From NCBI GenBank assembly GCA_910578395.1, contig CAJTPZ010000005.1:124001-188000 (forward strand): 64,000 nucleotides of DNA, given 5' to 3'. Made by a program: the position numbers and the translations under genes. The number at the start of each line of letters is the position of its first letter. Position 1 is the first letter of the stretch. The stretch comes from an uncultured Muribaculaceae bacterium. Lineage in GTDB: Bacteria > Bacteroidota > Bacteroidia > Bacteroidales > Muribaculaceae. The notes under the pieces were generated by a model that saw nothing but the letters and a program-made list of their open reading frames with translations, made no database searches and was not told the DNA's origin. Of the stretch, positions 26,501-35,233 are shown one piece after another.

Positions 26501-27436
26501 TTATTTTTTAAGTTCGATAGGAGCGGTTTCCTTATCGAGTTGCATGAAAAGATACGGATAATCGGTCTCCACAATGTCGGGGCGCATGAATGTTGCGAAT
26601 TCAGTAGAATATCCTTCGATCTTGCAGTCGTTGTTCAGACATATATCGTGAGTTGGCGCTACCGAGATCATGCACATAACACCACGGTCGTGCAGACCTC
26701 GGTAAAGTCTCTCTTTTGCTTCTTCCATAGATGCGCCTACATAGCCGACCATTACGCGCTCCCAAGGAATGTTGGCGGCATCGTAAGCATCCAGTTCGGC
26801 AGGCTGGCGGCACCATATTGAAAATGTTGCGTTCGGATCCTCGGCAAGATACTCCAGAACCTGGTCGGGTCGCCACACCGTGTAGATAACATTGGAAACA
26901 TTCTGCCGTTTCATAAATTCGGTCATAAACTTGGTGGGTACATCCTTGATGTCTAAGTTCAGGACACACTTTCCCTGGCTCCACCTTATGCATTCCTCAA
27001 GTGTAGGTATTTTATATGGAGTCACATTTCCTTCGCGGTCAACAAGGTTAAACTGCTGTAGTTCCTCATAGGTGTAGTCGCCGACTTTTCCTTTTCCGGT
27101 GGTGGTGCGGTCGAGTTTCACATCATGCATCAGCACGATCACCGAGTCGGCTGTGAGGCGTGGGTCGATCTCAAAGAACGAAGGCATGAGCGACAATGTC
27201 TTTTCAAAAGATTCGATGCTGTTTTCAGGATATCCGGTTACCATGCCGCCTCGGTGTCCCGATATAACGGTCGGACGCTCAGGACTGTATTTGAAATACT
27301 CGCTAAGGTCTTTAAATGATTTGATATCAACATAATTGTTCGGTAGATTTGTTTTTGCCGTATGCTCGCCCGAACAGCCGATACACATGGCAGCCATAAT
27401 CGCTCCCACTGCCAGAGTGATTGTGTTTTGTGTCAT
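26501..27436 (-). CDS. Glycerophosphodiester phosphodiesterase lipoprotein
   Basis: A 311-aa GDPD-family enzyme that would release glycerol phosphate from phospholipid headgroup diesters. The catalytic TIM-barrel motifs are SGHRGG, ENSIESF, FEIDPRL and MHD-LDRTTTG. The N-terminus is a lipoprotein signal with lipobox IGCS, placing the enzyme outside the inner membrane. It precedes the glycerol-1-phosphate dehydrogenase-like gene by 8 bp and is insulated from upstream ruvA by a terminator. The diester substrate cannot be read from the sequence. Confidence 0.9.
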   Translation of the reverse strand: MTQNTITLAVGAIMAAMCIGCSGEHTAKTNLPNNYVDIKSFKDLSEYFKYSPERPTVISGHRGGMVTGYPENSIESFEKTLSLMPSFFEIDPRLTADSVIVLMHDVKLDRTTTGKGKVGDYTYEELQQFNLVDREGNVTPYKIPTLEECIRWSQGKCVLNLDIKDVPTKFMTEFMKRQNVSNVIYTVWRPDQVLEYLAEDPNATFSIWCRQPAELDAYDAANIPWERVMVGYVGASMEEAKERLYRGLHDRGVMCMISVAPTHDICLNNDCKIEGYSTEFATFMRPDIVETDYPYLFMQLDKETAPIELKK

Positions 27437-27480
27437 GGTTATATGATTTGAGATGGTTTATAGACCTTGTAAAAATACAT

Positions 27481-27515
27481 AAAAAAACTGGCACTTCGTT
27501 TAAAGAAGTGCCAGT
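27481..27515 (-). terminator. Terminator overlapping the ruvA stop codon
   Basis: An 11-bp perfect stem (27487-27497 with 27505-27515) holds the ruvA TAA (27500-27502) in its 7-nt loop and is followed on the minus strand by seven U. The last codons of ruvA form the upstream arm. Confidence 0.88.
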
Positions 27516-28096
27516 GCCTGTTTGATTGCGTTTTCGACTTTCAGTGACGGGTCGGCGCTGTAAAGTTTTTTGAGCACCTTTTCGGCTTGATTTCGTTGGA
27601 ATCCAAGCATTACAAGAGCGGCCAGAGATTCGTCGAAAGCAGGAGTAGCCGTCATGTTGCCGCTTGGTGGCAGAATTGATGTGCCGTTGTCGTCGCCGGG
27701 TTTTACCTTGTCTTTCAGGTCGACGATTATGCGTTGTGCGGTTTTGGCTCCGATTCCTTTCACTGCTTTCAGTTTCAGGTGGTCACCGTTCATTATTGCA
27801 GCTTCGAGTTCTGGCGCCGATAGTGCGGAAAGTATCATTCGCGCAGTGCCGGCTCCTACACCGGAAACTCCTATGAGTAGCCTGAACAGGTTGCGTTCGC
27901 GCTCGTCGACAAACCCGTATAATGTCCATGCATCTTCGCGGATCGCCTCATGTATGAGTAGTTTTACTGTCGCTTTTCCCTCGATGGCGGTAAATGAGGG
28001 AAGTGAGATCTCGCATCTGTACCCGATACCCGAACAGTCAATTACTGCGTATGTCGGGGTGAGTTCCTCGATCTGTCCTTTTACATAGTCAATCAT
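27500..28096 (-). CDS. ruvA: Holliday junction branch migration protein RuvA
   Basis: A 198-aa DNA-binding subunit of the RuvAB branch-migration complex. The N-terminal OB fold is followed by two helix-hairpin-helix motifs (GVSGVGAGTARMIL and AVKGIGAKTAQRII) and a C-terminal three-helix domain that contacts RuvB. The start overlaps the miaB stop by four bases. ruvB and ruvC are not in this window. The final codons form half of the transcription terminator. Confidence 0.96.
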   Translation of the reverse strand: MIDYVKGQIEELTPTYAVIDCSGIGYRCEISLPSFTAIEGKATVKLLIHEAIREDAWTLYGFVDERERNLFRLLIGVSGVGAGTARMILSALSAPELEAAIMNGDHLKLKAVKGIGAKTAQRIIVDLKDKVKPGDDNGTSILPPSGNMTATPAFDESLAALVMLGFQRNQAEKVLKKLYSADPSLKVENAIKQALALL

Positions 28097-29418
28097 TTTG
28101 CAAAAAGCGTTGCTGAGGTAGCGTCTGTTATAGTCACATCCACAAAGTCACCCACCTTGAAGTCTCCTTTGGGAAATATCACCGACTTGTTTTGTGAGGT
28201 GCGGCCGATCCATTCCTTGATGTTCCTTTTCGATACACCCTCCACCAGCACACGGCGGGTTTTGCCTATTTCTGCATTGTTGGAGATCGATGACAATCGG
28301 TTTTGAAGTTCGATCATGCGGTTCAGTCGGTCTATTTTTACTTCTTCCGGGATGTTGTCGGGCAGAGTGCGTGAGGCCACAGTGCCGGGTCGTTCGCTGT
28401 ACTTAAACATGAATGCAGCATCAAACATGACCTCTTCCATCAGCGACAGTGTCAACTGGAAGTCATCCTCGCTCTCGTTATGGAATCCGGTAAACAGATC
28501 TGTTGTCACAGCACAGTCGGGGAGGATGCGACGTATTGATGCCACGCGGTCAAGATACCATTCTCGAGTGTATCGGCGGTTCATCGCTTTTAGTACGCTG
28601 TTGGATCCGCTCTGTACCGGCAGATGGATATGACGTGCTATGTTTTCATGAGACGCGACAGCCATGAGTATGTCGTCGGTCATATCCTTTGGATGCGATG
28701 TTGTGAAGCGTATGCGCATGTCGGGGGCGTTTTCTGCCACAGTCGAGAGCAATCCTGCGAAATCGGTGATGTTGTCTCCGTCGACAAACCTGTAGCTGTT
28801 TACATTCTGTCCGAGTAGAGTCACCTCTTTGAACCCGCGGTTGCGCAGATCGTTTACCTCGTGCAGAATGCTGTCGACCGCACGTGAGCGCTCACGGCCT
28901 CGGGTATAGGGCACTATGCAGTAGGTGCAGAAATTGTTGCATCCGCGCATTATCGATACAAAACCGCTCACACGGTTGCCGGTGATGCGCGACGGTGTGA
29001 TATCGCGGTATGTCTCGGTAGTCGAAAGTTCTACATTGATAGCTTTTTCGCCTGATTCGGCAGCGGCAAAAAGAGAGGGGAGATCAAGATAGGAGTCAGG
29101 TCCGGCGACAAGATCTACTCCGTGATTCTCTATAAGTTCCTCTCTGACGCGCTCTGCCATGCATCCGACTACGCCAAGTATCAGGCTACGGTTGACTCGT
29201 TTGCGTCGCAGTGAATTGAAGTAGGCCAGACGTGACAGCACTTTCTGTTCGGCATTGTCTCGTATGGAGCATGTGTTCAGAAGTATTGCATCCGCTTCAT
29301 CTTCTTTTTCAGTCATGTTATAGCCCGACATCTCCATTACTGCGGCCACAACCTCCGAGTCGGCCACATTCATCTGGCAGCCGTAGGTTTCTATATATAG
29401 TTTTTTTTCTCTTTCCAT
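28093..29418 (-). CDS. miaB: tRNA-2-methylthio-N6-dimethylallyladenosine synthase
   Basis: A radical SAM methylthiotransferase that adds the methylthio group to i6A37 of tRNAs. About 441 aa from ATG 29418 (MEREKKLYIETYGCQMN); ATG 29436 is an alternative. The frame is open to 29604, but that extension is low-complexity upstream sequence containing the promoter. The N-terminal UPF0004 cluster cysteines (YGCQMN, LLNTCS, VVGCMAE), the radical SAM motif MRGCNNFCTYC and the C-terminal TRAM domain are all present. Coupled to ruvA by a 4-bp overlap. Confidence 0.95.
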   Translation of the reverse strand: MEREKKLYIETYGCQMNVADSEVVAAVMEMSGYNMTEKEDEADAILLNTCSIRDNAEQKVLSRLAYFNSLRRKRVNRSLILGVVGCMAERVREELIENHGVDLVAGPDSYLDLPSLFAAAESGEKAINVELSTTETYRDITPSRITGNRVSGFVSIMRGCNNFCTYCIVPYTRGRERSRAVDSILHEVNDLRNRGFKEVTLLGQNVNSYRFVDGDNITDFAGLLSTVAENAPDMRIRFTTSHPKDMTDDILMAVASHENIARHIHLPVQSGSNSVLKAMNRRYTREWYLDRVASIRRILPDCAVTTDLFTGFHNESEDDFQLTLSLMEEVMFDAAFMFKYSERPGTVASRTLPDNIPEEVKIDRLNRMIELQNRLSSISNNAEIGKTRRVLVEGVSKRNIKEWIGRTSQNKSVIFPKGDFKVGDFVDVTITDATSATLFAK

Positions 29419-29462
29419 CCTGGCAATGGTCAACATTTCTCCATGTTTGGTAAATAACGTTG

Positions 29463-29520
29463 CAAAAATACTTCGGATATTGCAAAACACGGAGTTAATA
29501 CATACTTTTGCACAAAAATA
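29463..29520. promoter_or_regulatory. Divergent promoters, miaB / CoA-transferase
   Basis: On the minus strand, two exact TATTTTTG boxes (29463-29470 and 29513-29520) fit the -7 consensus; the nearer one would start miaB mRNA around 29456. On the plus strand, TACTTTTG at 29503-29510 also fits and would give the CoA-transferase gene a leader of about 85 nt. None has a clear TTTG at the right distance, so the assignment is tentative. Confidence 0.4.
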
Positions 29521-29602
29521 TAAAAATGTGTGTAATTGGACAACTGCTCGGATGTCAGCTTTCGGCAGTGTTCCTGTGCTCAAAGAATTATAGAATAAAA
29601 TC

Positions 29603-31099
29603 ATGGCTTACGCAAAACTGACTGCCGACGAGGCTGCTGCTCTTATCAAAAATGGCGATACCATAGGCCTTTCTGGTTTTACTGCTCCGGGTACTCCTAA
29701 ATTTATTCCTGAGGCTATAGCCCATAAGGCTGAAAAAGAACATGCAGAGGGGCGTCCGTTCAGGATCAACCTTTTTTCAGGTGCATCGACTTCCGATCAT
29801 GTCGACGGCATTTTGTCGCGAAACAATGCGATAAACATGCGTGCTCCCTATCAGAATACACCTGACTTGCGTAAGCGCATCAACGCTCATGACGCCCATT
29901 ATTTCGACCGTCACCTCAGTGAGATGGCTCAGGAGGCCCGTTATGGATTTTATGGACATTTCGACTATGCCATAATCGAGGCTGCCGATATCGATGATGA
30001 GGGAAATATTATTCTTGGCACTGGTCTCGGCAACGGTCCGACTTATGTCGAGCTTGCCGACAAGATTCTTATAGAGCATAACACGGAGCTTCCGCAAAGC
30101 ATCTATGGTATGCACGATGTATATAAGCCTCTTGATCCTCCCGCACGTCGTGAAATACCCGTTTATACCCCTAAAGACCGTATTGGATCGCCGGTTCTGA
30201 AGGTTGATCCCAAAAAGGTGGTAGGCGTGGTTGAGACTTATAGTCTCGACGGAGTCAAGCCTTTTACGGAGGTGGATGAGGTGAGCAAACAGATTGGTGC
30301 TAATGTAGTAGGCTTCCTTTTGAGTGAATACCGCAAAGGACGCATTCCCAAATCGTTCCTTCCGCTTCAGTCGGGTGTGGGCAATGTTGCTAATGCGGTG
30401 CTCTACGATCTTGGAGAAAGCCCCGAGATACCTCAGTTCATGATGTATACCGAGGTTATTCAGGATGCGGTGCTTGAGCTTATGAAAAAAGGCAAATGTA
30501 CATTTGCATCAACATGTTCGATGACATTCAGCGATGCTACAGAGGAAAAACTCTTTAAGGATCTTGATTTCTTCCATGACAAGATTCTTATGCGTCCGGC
30601 TGAAATCTCAAACAGTCCGGAAGTTATCCGCCGTCTTGGTGTGATCGCAATGAACACTGCTCTTGAGGCAGATATATTCGGTGCTGTCAATTCGTCTCAT
30701 GTTCTCGGCACAAAGATGATGAACGGCATCGGCGGTTCCGGAGACTTTGCCCGTAATGCCTATATCTCGATCTTCTCATGCCCGTCGGTGACTAAGGGAG
30801 GTTTGATCAGCAATATTGTTCCTATGGTTGCTCATGCCGACCATTCTGAGCACTCTGTCGACATAATTATCACCGATCAGGGAGTAGCCGATCTTCGTGG
30901 CAAGGATCCGCTGCAGCGTGCGCATCTCATTATCGAGAATTGCGCTCATCCGATGTTCCGTGAGCATCTTCGTGATTATCTTAAGATTGCCAATGGTATC
31001 GGACAGACTCCTCACGCGCTTCAGGCGGCTATGGCATTTCACACTGCGTTCGTTGAGACAGGCGATATGCGTAATGTGGATTTTTCTAAGTGTATTTGA
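29603..31099 (+). CDS. Succinate/acetyl-CoA transferase or hydrolase family protein
   Basis: A 498-aa member of the acetyl-CoA hydrolase/transferase (Cat1/ScpC) family, moving CoA between succinate, acetate or propionate in the cytosol. The N-terminal domain has GLSGFTAPGTPK. The C-terminal domain carries the probable catalytic Glu in MYTEVIQDAVLEL and the glycine loop NGIGGSGDF. In a propionate- and succinate-producing Bacteroidales a succinate CoA-transferase fits well. It is monocistronic, with its own promoter region and a terminator before coaX. Acceptor specificity is inferred only. Confidence 0.9.
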   Translation: MAYAKLTADEAAALIKNGDTIGLSGFTAPGTPKFIPEAIAHKAEKEHAEGRPFRINLFSGASTSDHVDGILSRNNAINMRAPYQNTPDLRKRINAHDAHYFDRHLSEMAQEARYGFYGHFDYAIIEAADIDDEGNIILGTGLGNGPTYVELADKILIEHNTELPQSIYGMHDVYKPLDPPARREIPVYTPKDRIGSPVLKVDPKKVVGVVETYSLDGVKPFTEVDEVSKQIGANVVGFLLSEYRKGRIPKSFLPLQSGVGNVANAVLYDLGESPEIPQFMMYTEVIQDAVLELMKKGKCTFASTCSMTFSDATEEKLFKDLDFFHDKILMRPAEISNSPEVIRRLGVIAMNTALEADIFGAVNSSHVLGTKMMNGIGGSGDFARNAYISIFSCPSVTKGGLISNIVPMVAHADHSEHSVDIIITDQGVADLRGKDPLQRAHLIIENCAHPMFREHLRDYLKIANGIGQTPHALQAAMAFHTAFVETGDMRNVDFSKCI

Positions 31100-31120
31100 T
31101 TACAGGTCATTAACAGATAT

Positions 31121-31158
31121 ATGCGGGCAGCCCTCGGGCGTGCCCGCTGCTATTTTGA
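31121..31158 (+). terminator. Terminator after the CoA-transferase
   Basis: GCGGGCA (31123-31129) pairs with TGCCCGC (31141-31147), with further GCCC/GGGC pairing inside, followed by a T-rich stretch. It lies 23 bp after the stop codon. Confidence 0.7.
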
Positions 31159-31179
31159 AGCTATTTTGCTTTATAAGGC

Positions 31180-31209
31180 ATTGCATTATCGGATAAATGA
31201 CTAAATTTG
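31180..31209 (+). promoter_or_regulatory. coaX operon promoter
   Basis: TAAATTTG at 31202-31209 is an exact -7 match, with ATTG at 31180-31183 as a 3-of-4 -33 element (18-nt gap). The predicted start near 31216 leaves a leader of about 15 nt. Confidence 0.55.
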
Positions 31210-31230
31210 CGCTCAAATGTGTAGAAATAA

Positions 31231-31959
31231 ATGGGCTGTCTGCTGACACTCGACCGAGGCAACAGTGCGTTGAAAGCCGACGTGTGGGATGATGATGATC
31301 TTATAGAGACCGTTGTCATGCCTCCTGCTTGTATACGCCGCCAGCTTCGCGCACTTGCGGCGAGGCATGTTATCGACGACGCTATATATTGTTCGGTTAC
31401 CGACGATGGATCGGCTGTGTCAGAGGTTCTGGCCGATGCCGGCGTGTCATTGAGAATTCTGGATCACGACACACCGCTTCCGATAAAGATCGGATATGTC
31501 TCCGGGCAAACGCTCGGAGTCGACCGTATAGCAGGTAGTATAGGTGCGTGGAGTCTGCATAAAGGAGCGGAGTTGCTTGTAGTGGATCTCGGCACTGCCA
31601 TAACTTATGACCGGCTTAGCGCTGACGGAGTCTTTATGGGAGGAAATATCGCGCCTGGAATGTCGTTGAGACTGAAATCCTTGAATGCGTTTACGGCCAG
31701 ATTGCCTAAAGTAGAGCTTGACGGGCCTTTGCCTACATGGGGTTATGATACCGACACTGCTTTGAGGTCAGGGGCGATAAGGGGTATAGCAGCCGAGCTC
31801 GGGTTCTATCATTCGATTATGCCTGAGGACTCAATCACAGTCATAACCGGAGGTTCTGCCAGACGTATCGCAAAGTTGCTTGAGTTTGAGGTGGATCATC
31901 AGCCACATCTTGTGACGCTGGGATTGCGGCATCTTCTCACATTTCTTCAAAACAATTGA
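31231..31959 (+). CDS. coaX: Type III pantothenate kinase
   Basis: CoaX phosphorylates pantothenate, the first committed step of coenzyme A synthesis. The 242-aa ASKHA-fold protein has the phosphate loop LDRGNSALK, LGVDRIAG, DLGTAITYD, GGNIAPGMSLRLKSL and the adenine motif VITGGSA, all type III hallmarks. It leads a compact operon into an outer-membrane protein, lptC, gldE, speA and truA. This coaX-OMP-LptC grouping is usual in Bacteroidales. Confidence 0.94.
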   Translation: MGCLLTLDRGNSALKADVWDDDDLIETVVMPPACIRRQLRALAARHVIDDAIYCSVTDDGSAVSEVLADAGVSLRILDHDTPLPIKIGYVSGQTLGVDRIAGSIGAWSLHKGAELLVVDLGTAITYDRLSADGVFMGGNIAPGMSLRLKSLNAFTARLPKVELDGPLPTWGYDTDTALRSGAIRGIAAELGFYHSIMPEDSITVITGGSARRIAKLLEFEVDHQPHLVTLGLRHLLTFLQNN

Positions 31960-31984
31960 TTATTACAACGATATATAGATATAG

Positions 31985-33226
31985 ATGAAACGCCTTAGAA
32001 AGCTTGCGATTATACTTACGGCTCTCATTGCACCTGCAATGGTGTCAGCCCAGCTTGCCGATACTCCATATTCCCGTTACGGTTATGGCACACTCGGTGA
32101 CAACGCTACCTCGACACAACGGGCTATGGGCGGAGTTGGCTATGCAATGAACTCCGGACGACAGATCAACGTAATGAACCCTGCAAGCTATGCTGCGATA
32201 GACTCGCTCACGTTCCTTTTTGATATGGGAGTCGATGTAAACAACCTGTCTACAACCGATGGAACCCAGAAAGGACATAAATTTGGAGGCGGACTCAACT
32301 ACATAACAATGCAGTTCCCCATAACACGATGGGGTGGCGGTAGCGTCGGTTTGCTTCCTTTCTCTTCGGTGGGCTATTCGTTTGGCGACAAGATAGCCAA
32401 CGGCCTGCAGTCGCGTGAAGGCAGCGGCGGCATAAGTGAGCTTTATCTCGGTCTTGCCGCACGTCCGGTAAAAGGGCTGACTGCAGGTGTCAATCTGCAA
32501 TATCTTTTCGGTACCATACTGCACGACAATTATGCATACACTAATACCGGTTCTACTGCTTTGTTTGAACGCTACATGCATATCCGTGACTTCAGGGTGC
32601 AGCTGGGATTGCAATATTCCTATCAGATAAACAAGCATAACCGTATCACGGCAGGTGTCACATATACCCCGGGCAACAGCCTGAAGGGAGAGACTTACGG
32701 CGTGTATTACGACGCATCGGAAAATGAAATTGATCCGGATACTATAGGCTATAACAAGCTGCGCGGACTCTATTCGCTACCCGACACATGGGGGGCGGGA
32801 CTCAACTGGCAGTGGGATGACCGTCTGATGGTTGAGGTAGATGCCACCTATCAGCCATGGAGCAAGGCTAAGTTTCAGTCTTTCGATGAGATCGGTAATA
32901 CACGGTTTGTTGACCGGTATAAGGGCGCTGTAGGCTTTCAGTATATGCACAATTCCAGAGGCGGTTACATGTCAAGGGTGCAGTATCGTGCCGGCTTCTC
33001 GGCTACACGCGACTACTGGACCGTGATGGGCAATACGGTCAGGGAATACGGCATTCATGCCGGCTTTGGCTTGCCCGCGCCTGGGGGAAAGACTTATATC
33101 AATATAGGGTTTGAATACAAGCACAGGGCGGCCCGGCCTCAGACCCTTGTCAAGGAAGATTATATTTTTGTAACTCTTGGAGTTAATTTCAACGAACTTT
33201 GGTTCTGGCAGAACAAGCTTCGATGA
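31985..33226 (+). CDS. Outer-membrane beta-barrel protein of unknown function
   Basis: A 413-aa exported protein: Sec signal (about residues 1-22, cleaved after VSA), then long alternating strands and a C-terminus ending in aromatic-rich LWFWQNKLR. This suggests a beta-barrel similar in size to the FadL class. The motif AMGGVGYAMNSGRQINVMNPASYAAIDS resembles the NPA loop of FadL-type transporters. The gene lies 25 bp after coaX and overlaps lptC by four bases. That context hints at a role in envelope or LPS transport, but no function is established from sequence. Confidence 0.75.
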   Translation: MKRLRKLAIILTALIAPAMVSAQLADTPYSRYGYGTLGDNATSTQRAMGGVGYAMNSGRQINVMNPASYAAIDSLTFLFDMGVDVNNLSTTDGTQKGHKFGGGLNYITMQFPITRWGGGSVGLLPFSSVGYSFGDKIANGLQSREGSGGISELYLGLAARPVKGLTAGVNLQYLFGTILHDNYAYTNTGSTALFERYMHIRDFRVQLGLQYSYQINKHNRITAGVTYTPGNSLKGETYGVYYDASENEIDPDTIGYNKLRGLYSLPDTWGAGLNWQWDDRLMVEVDATYQPWSKAKFQSFDEIGNTRFVDRYKGAVGFQYMHNSRGGYMSRVQYRAGFSATRDYWTVMGNTVREYGIHAGFGLPAPGGKTYINIGFEYKHRAARPQTLVKEDYIFVTLGVNFNELWFWQNKLR

Positions 33227-33951
33227 TACCTATTTCCGACAACGACCCCCTTCCGGCGAAATCGGAGTGTAGAGGTCGGCTGGGAGCAGTGCATCTGCTT
33301 CCGGTCGTGGCGTTGGCTGTTGTTGGTTTGCTTGCCGCTTGCTCGCAAGAAAAAATCAACACGGTCTCTAAAGTGGATCGGAGCAACTTACCGACAATGC
33401 GCACTGTCAGTGTCTCTACTCTGATTTCAGATTCCGGATTCACACGATATCATATCACAGCTCCGTTATGGCTTATGTTTGATGAGGCCCAGGAACCACA
33501 TTGGGATTTTCCGGAGGGGCTTGACATGGTGCGCTATGACAATGACAAAGCCGAGGAGGCTACATTCCGCTCTGATTCAGCCAAGTTTTTCAACGCAAAG
33601 CGCTTGTGGCGCTTTGACGGGAATGTGCGTATGCGCAATGTGGAGGGAGACCGCTTTGTAACCGAACAGATTTTCTGGGACCAGCAGAAAGGAAAAGTAT
33701 ATTCCGATTCATTCATACACATCGAGCGCATCGACCGGACTATCGAAGGGGTCGGATTTGAATCAAATGAGCAGATGACAGAATACGTCATACGTGAGGT
33801 CCAGGGTATATTGCCTATGCCTGTGCGCAGGGATTCAGCGGTTCAGGCGACATCGTCTGCGCTTCCGTCCGATACAGTGCTCCATGATACCGTTGCTGTT
33901 GATGCCGGAGCTTCCCAGCGTTCACGTAAACAAAATAAAAGAGAGTCATGA
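33223..33951 (+). CDS. lptC: LPS export periplasmic protein LptC, lipoprotein form
   Basis: A 242-aa LptC-family protein, the bridge between the inner-membrane LptBFG transporter and periplasmic LptA. It has a beta-jellyroll pattern (SGFTRYHITAPLWLMFDE, EATFRSDSAKFFNAKRLWRFDGNVRM). Unlike E. coli LptC, the N-terminal hydrophobic segment ends in a lipobox-like LLAACS, suggesting lipidation. The start is ATG 33223, overlapping the upstream stop as ATGA; the frame is open to 33199 but the overlap decides the start. Its own stop overlaps gldE the same way. Confidence 0.85.
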   Translation: MIPISDNDPLPAKSECRGRLGAVHLLPVVALAVVGLLAACSQEKINTVSKVDRSNLPTMRTVSVSTLISDSGFTRYHITAPLWLMFDEAQEPHWDFPEGLDMVRYDNDKAEEATFRSDSAKFFNAKRLWRFDGNVRMRNVEGDRFVTEQIFWDQQKGKVYSDSFIHIERIDRTIEGVGFESNEQMTEYVIREVQGILPMPVRRDSAVQATSSALPSDTVLHDTVAVDAGASQRSRKQNKRES

Positions 33952-35216
33952 ACTGGATTGTCATAGCGATAGTATCACTTATTTGCTCTGCTCTCTTTTC
34001 GGGCAGTGAGATCGCCTATGTTACGAGCGAGCGGGTGCGTGCCGAGCTTGATGCCAAGCGAGGCGGCCTGTTGAGCCATATACTTAATTTGTTTTATAGC
34101 CGTTCGTCGTTTTTCATCACTACTATCCTTGTTGGCAACAACATCATGCTCGTCATCTATGGTATGGGAGCATCGGCTTTGCTTGATCCGTGGCTCAGAA
34201 CATGGGTTCAGAGCGAGGCTATGTTGCTGTTTTTATCGACACTTATCTCTACAGGAGTCATTTTGCTTGCCGGAGAGTTCTTCCCGAAGATTATTTTTCG
34301 CATCAACCCCAATAGCTCTCTCAAGGTGCTTGCATTGCCGCTGTATCTGTTCTATATCGTTTTGTTTCCGGTGTCGCTTCTCACCACAATGCTTTCACGG
34401 GGACTTATGTCGCTTTTCGGCATAAAAGGAGAGAGAAGCCGTGTGGGGTTGCTCAGTGTGGGGGACCTCAATCAGTATCTTGAACGTACTATAGACGATC
34501 CGGAAGCCGAGGAGGTTGAAAACGAAGTCAAGATTTTTCACAATGCTCTTGACTTTTCTTCAAACCATCTGCGTGACTGCATGAGGCCTCGCAATGAAAT
34601 AAAGGGTGTTGACATAGATACTGCTGACGTTATCGAGCTTGAAGAACTGTTCACTTCTACGGGCAGATCCAAAGCGATAATTTATCGCGGAGACATAGAT
34701 AATATTGTCGGATATATACATGTGAGCGAGATGTTTACGGCATCCGATAGCGACTGGAAAGAACGTATAAAGCCGGTGCTTTTCGCTCCTGAGACTCTGT
34801 TGTCAAAAAAAATGATGCGGCGTTTGCTTGCCGAAAAAAGATCGGTGGCGATTGTTGTAGACGAGTTTGGCGGTACTGCGGGTATGGTCACACTTGAGGA
34901 TCTTGTTGAAGAAATTTTCGGCGATATTCAGGATGAGCATGATACAGCCGAGCTTATCTCACGGCAGATCGATGACATGACGTGGGAGTTCTCCGGTCGA
35001 GTGGAGATCGGATCAATCAACGACACATATCATCTTGGATTGGCTGAGAGCGATGAGTACCAGACGATAGCTGGCTATGTGCTGTATCTCACCGGATCGA
35101 TCCCCGATGTCGGTAGCCGCATCGAAATACCGGATGGTTTTGTTATAGAAGTAATTGAAAAGACAGCAAGTCGTCTGGAACTGATAAGAATAATTAGAAA
35201 TATTGAAACTCAATAA
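33948..35216 (+). CDS. GldE-like CNNM/CBS-domain membrane protein (HlyC/CorC family)
   Basis: A 422-aa protein with an N-terminal CNNM (DUF21) membrane domain (about residues 1-170, four helices), two CBS domains (about 190-320) and a C-terminal CorC/HlyC domain. The CBS region contains VDEFGGTAGMVTLEDLVEEIFGDI. Such proteins are linked to Mg/Co export; the Bacteroidetes member GldE is linked to gliding-protein assembly in flavobacteria, while this lineage is non-motile. The 4-bp overlap with lptC shows translational coupling. Confidence 0.88.
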   Translation: MNWIVIAIVSLICSALFSGSEIAYVTSERVRAELDAKRGGLLSHILNLFYSRSSFFITTILVGNNIMLVIYGMGASALLDPWLRTWVQSEAMLLFLSTLISTGVILLAGEFFPKIIFRINPNSSLKVLALPLYLFYIVLFPVSLLTTMLSRGLMSLFGIKGERSRVGLLSVGDLNQYLERTIDDPEAEEVENEVKIFHNALDFSSNHLRDCMRPRNEIKGVDIDTADVIELEELFTSTGRSKAIIYRGDIDNIVGYIHVSEMFTASDSDWKERIKPVLFAPETLLSKKMMRRLLAEKRSVAIVVDEFGGTAGMVTLEDLVEEIFGDIQDEHDTAELISRQIDDMTWEFSGRVEIGSINDTYHLGLAESDEYQTIAGYVLYLTGSIPDVGSRIEIPDGFVIEVIEKTASRLELIRIIRNIETQ

Positions 35217-35233
35217 ATTTCGTAGCTGAAACG

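Noticed and set aside
29419..29604. N-terminal extension of miaB to 29604
   Set aside because: The extra residues contain promoter-like boxes and do not resemble MiaB, which begins at MEREKKLYIETYGCQ.
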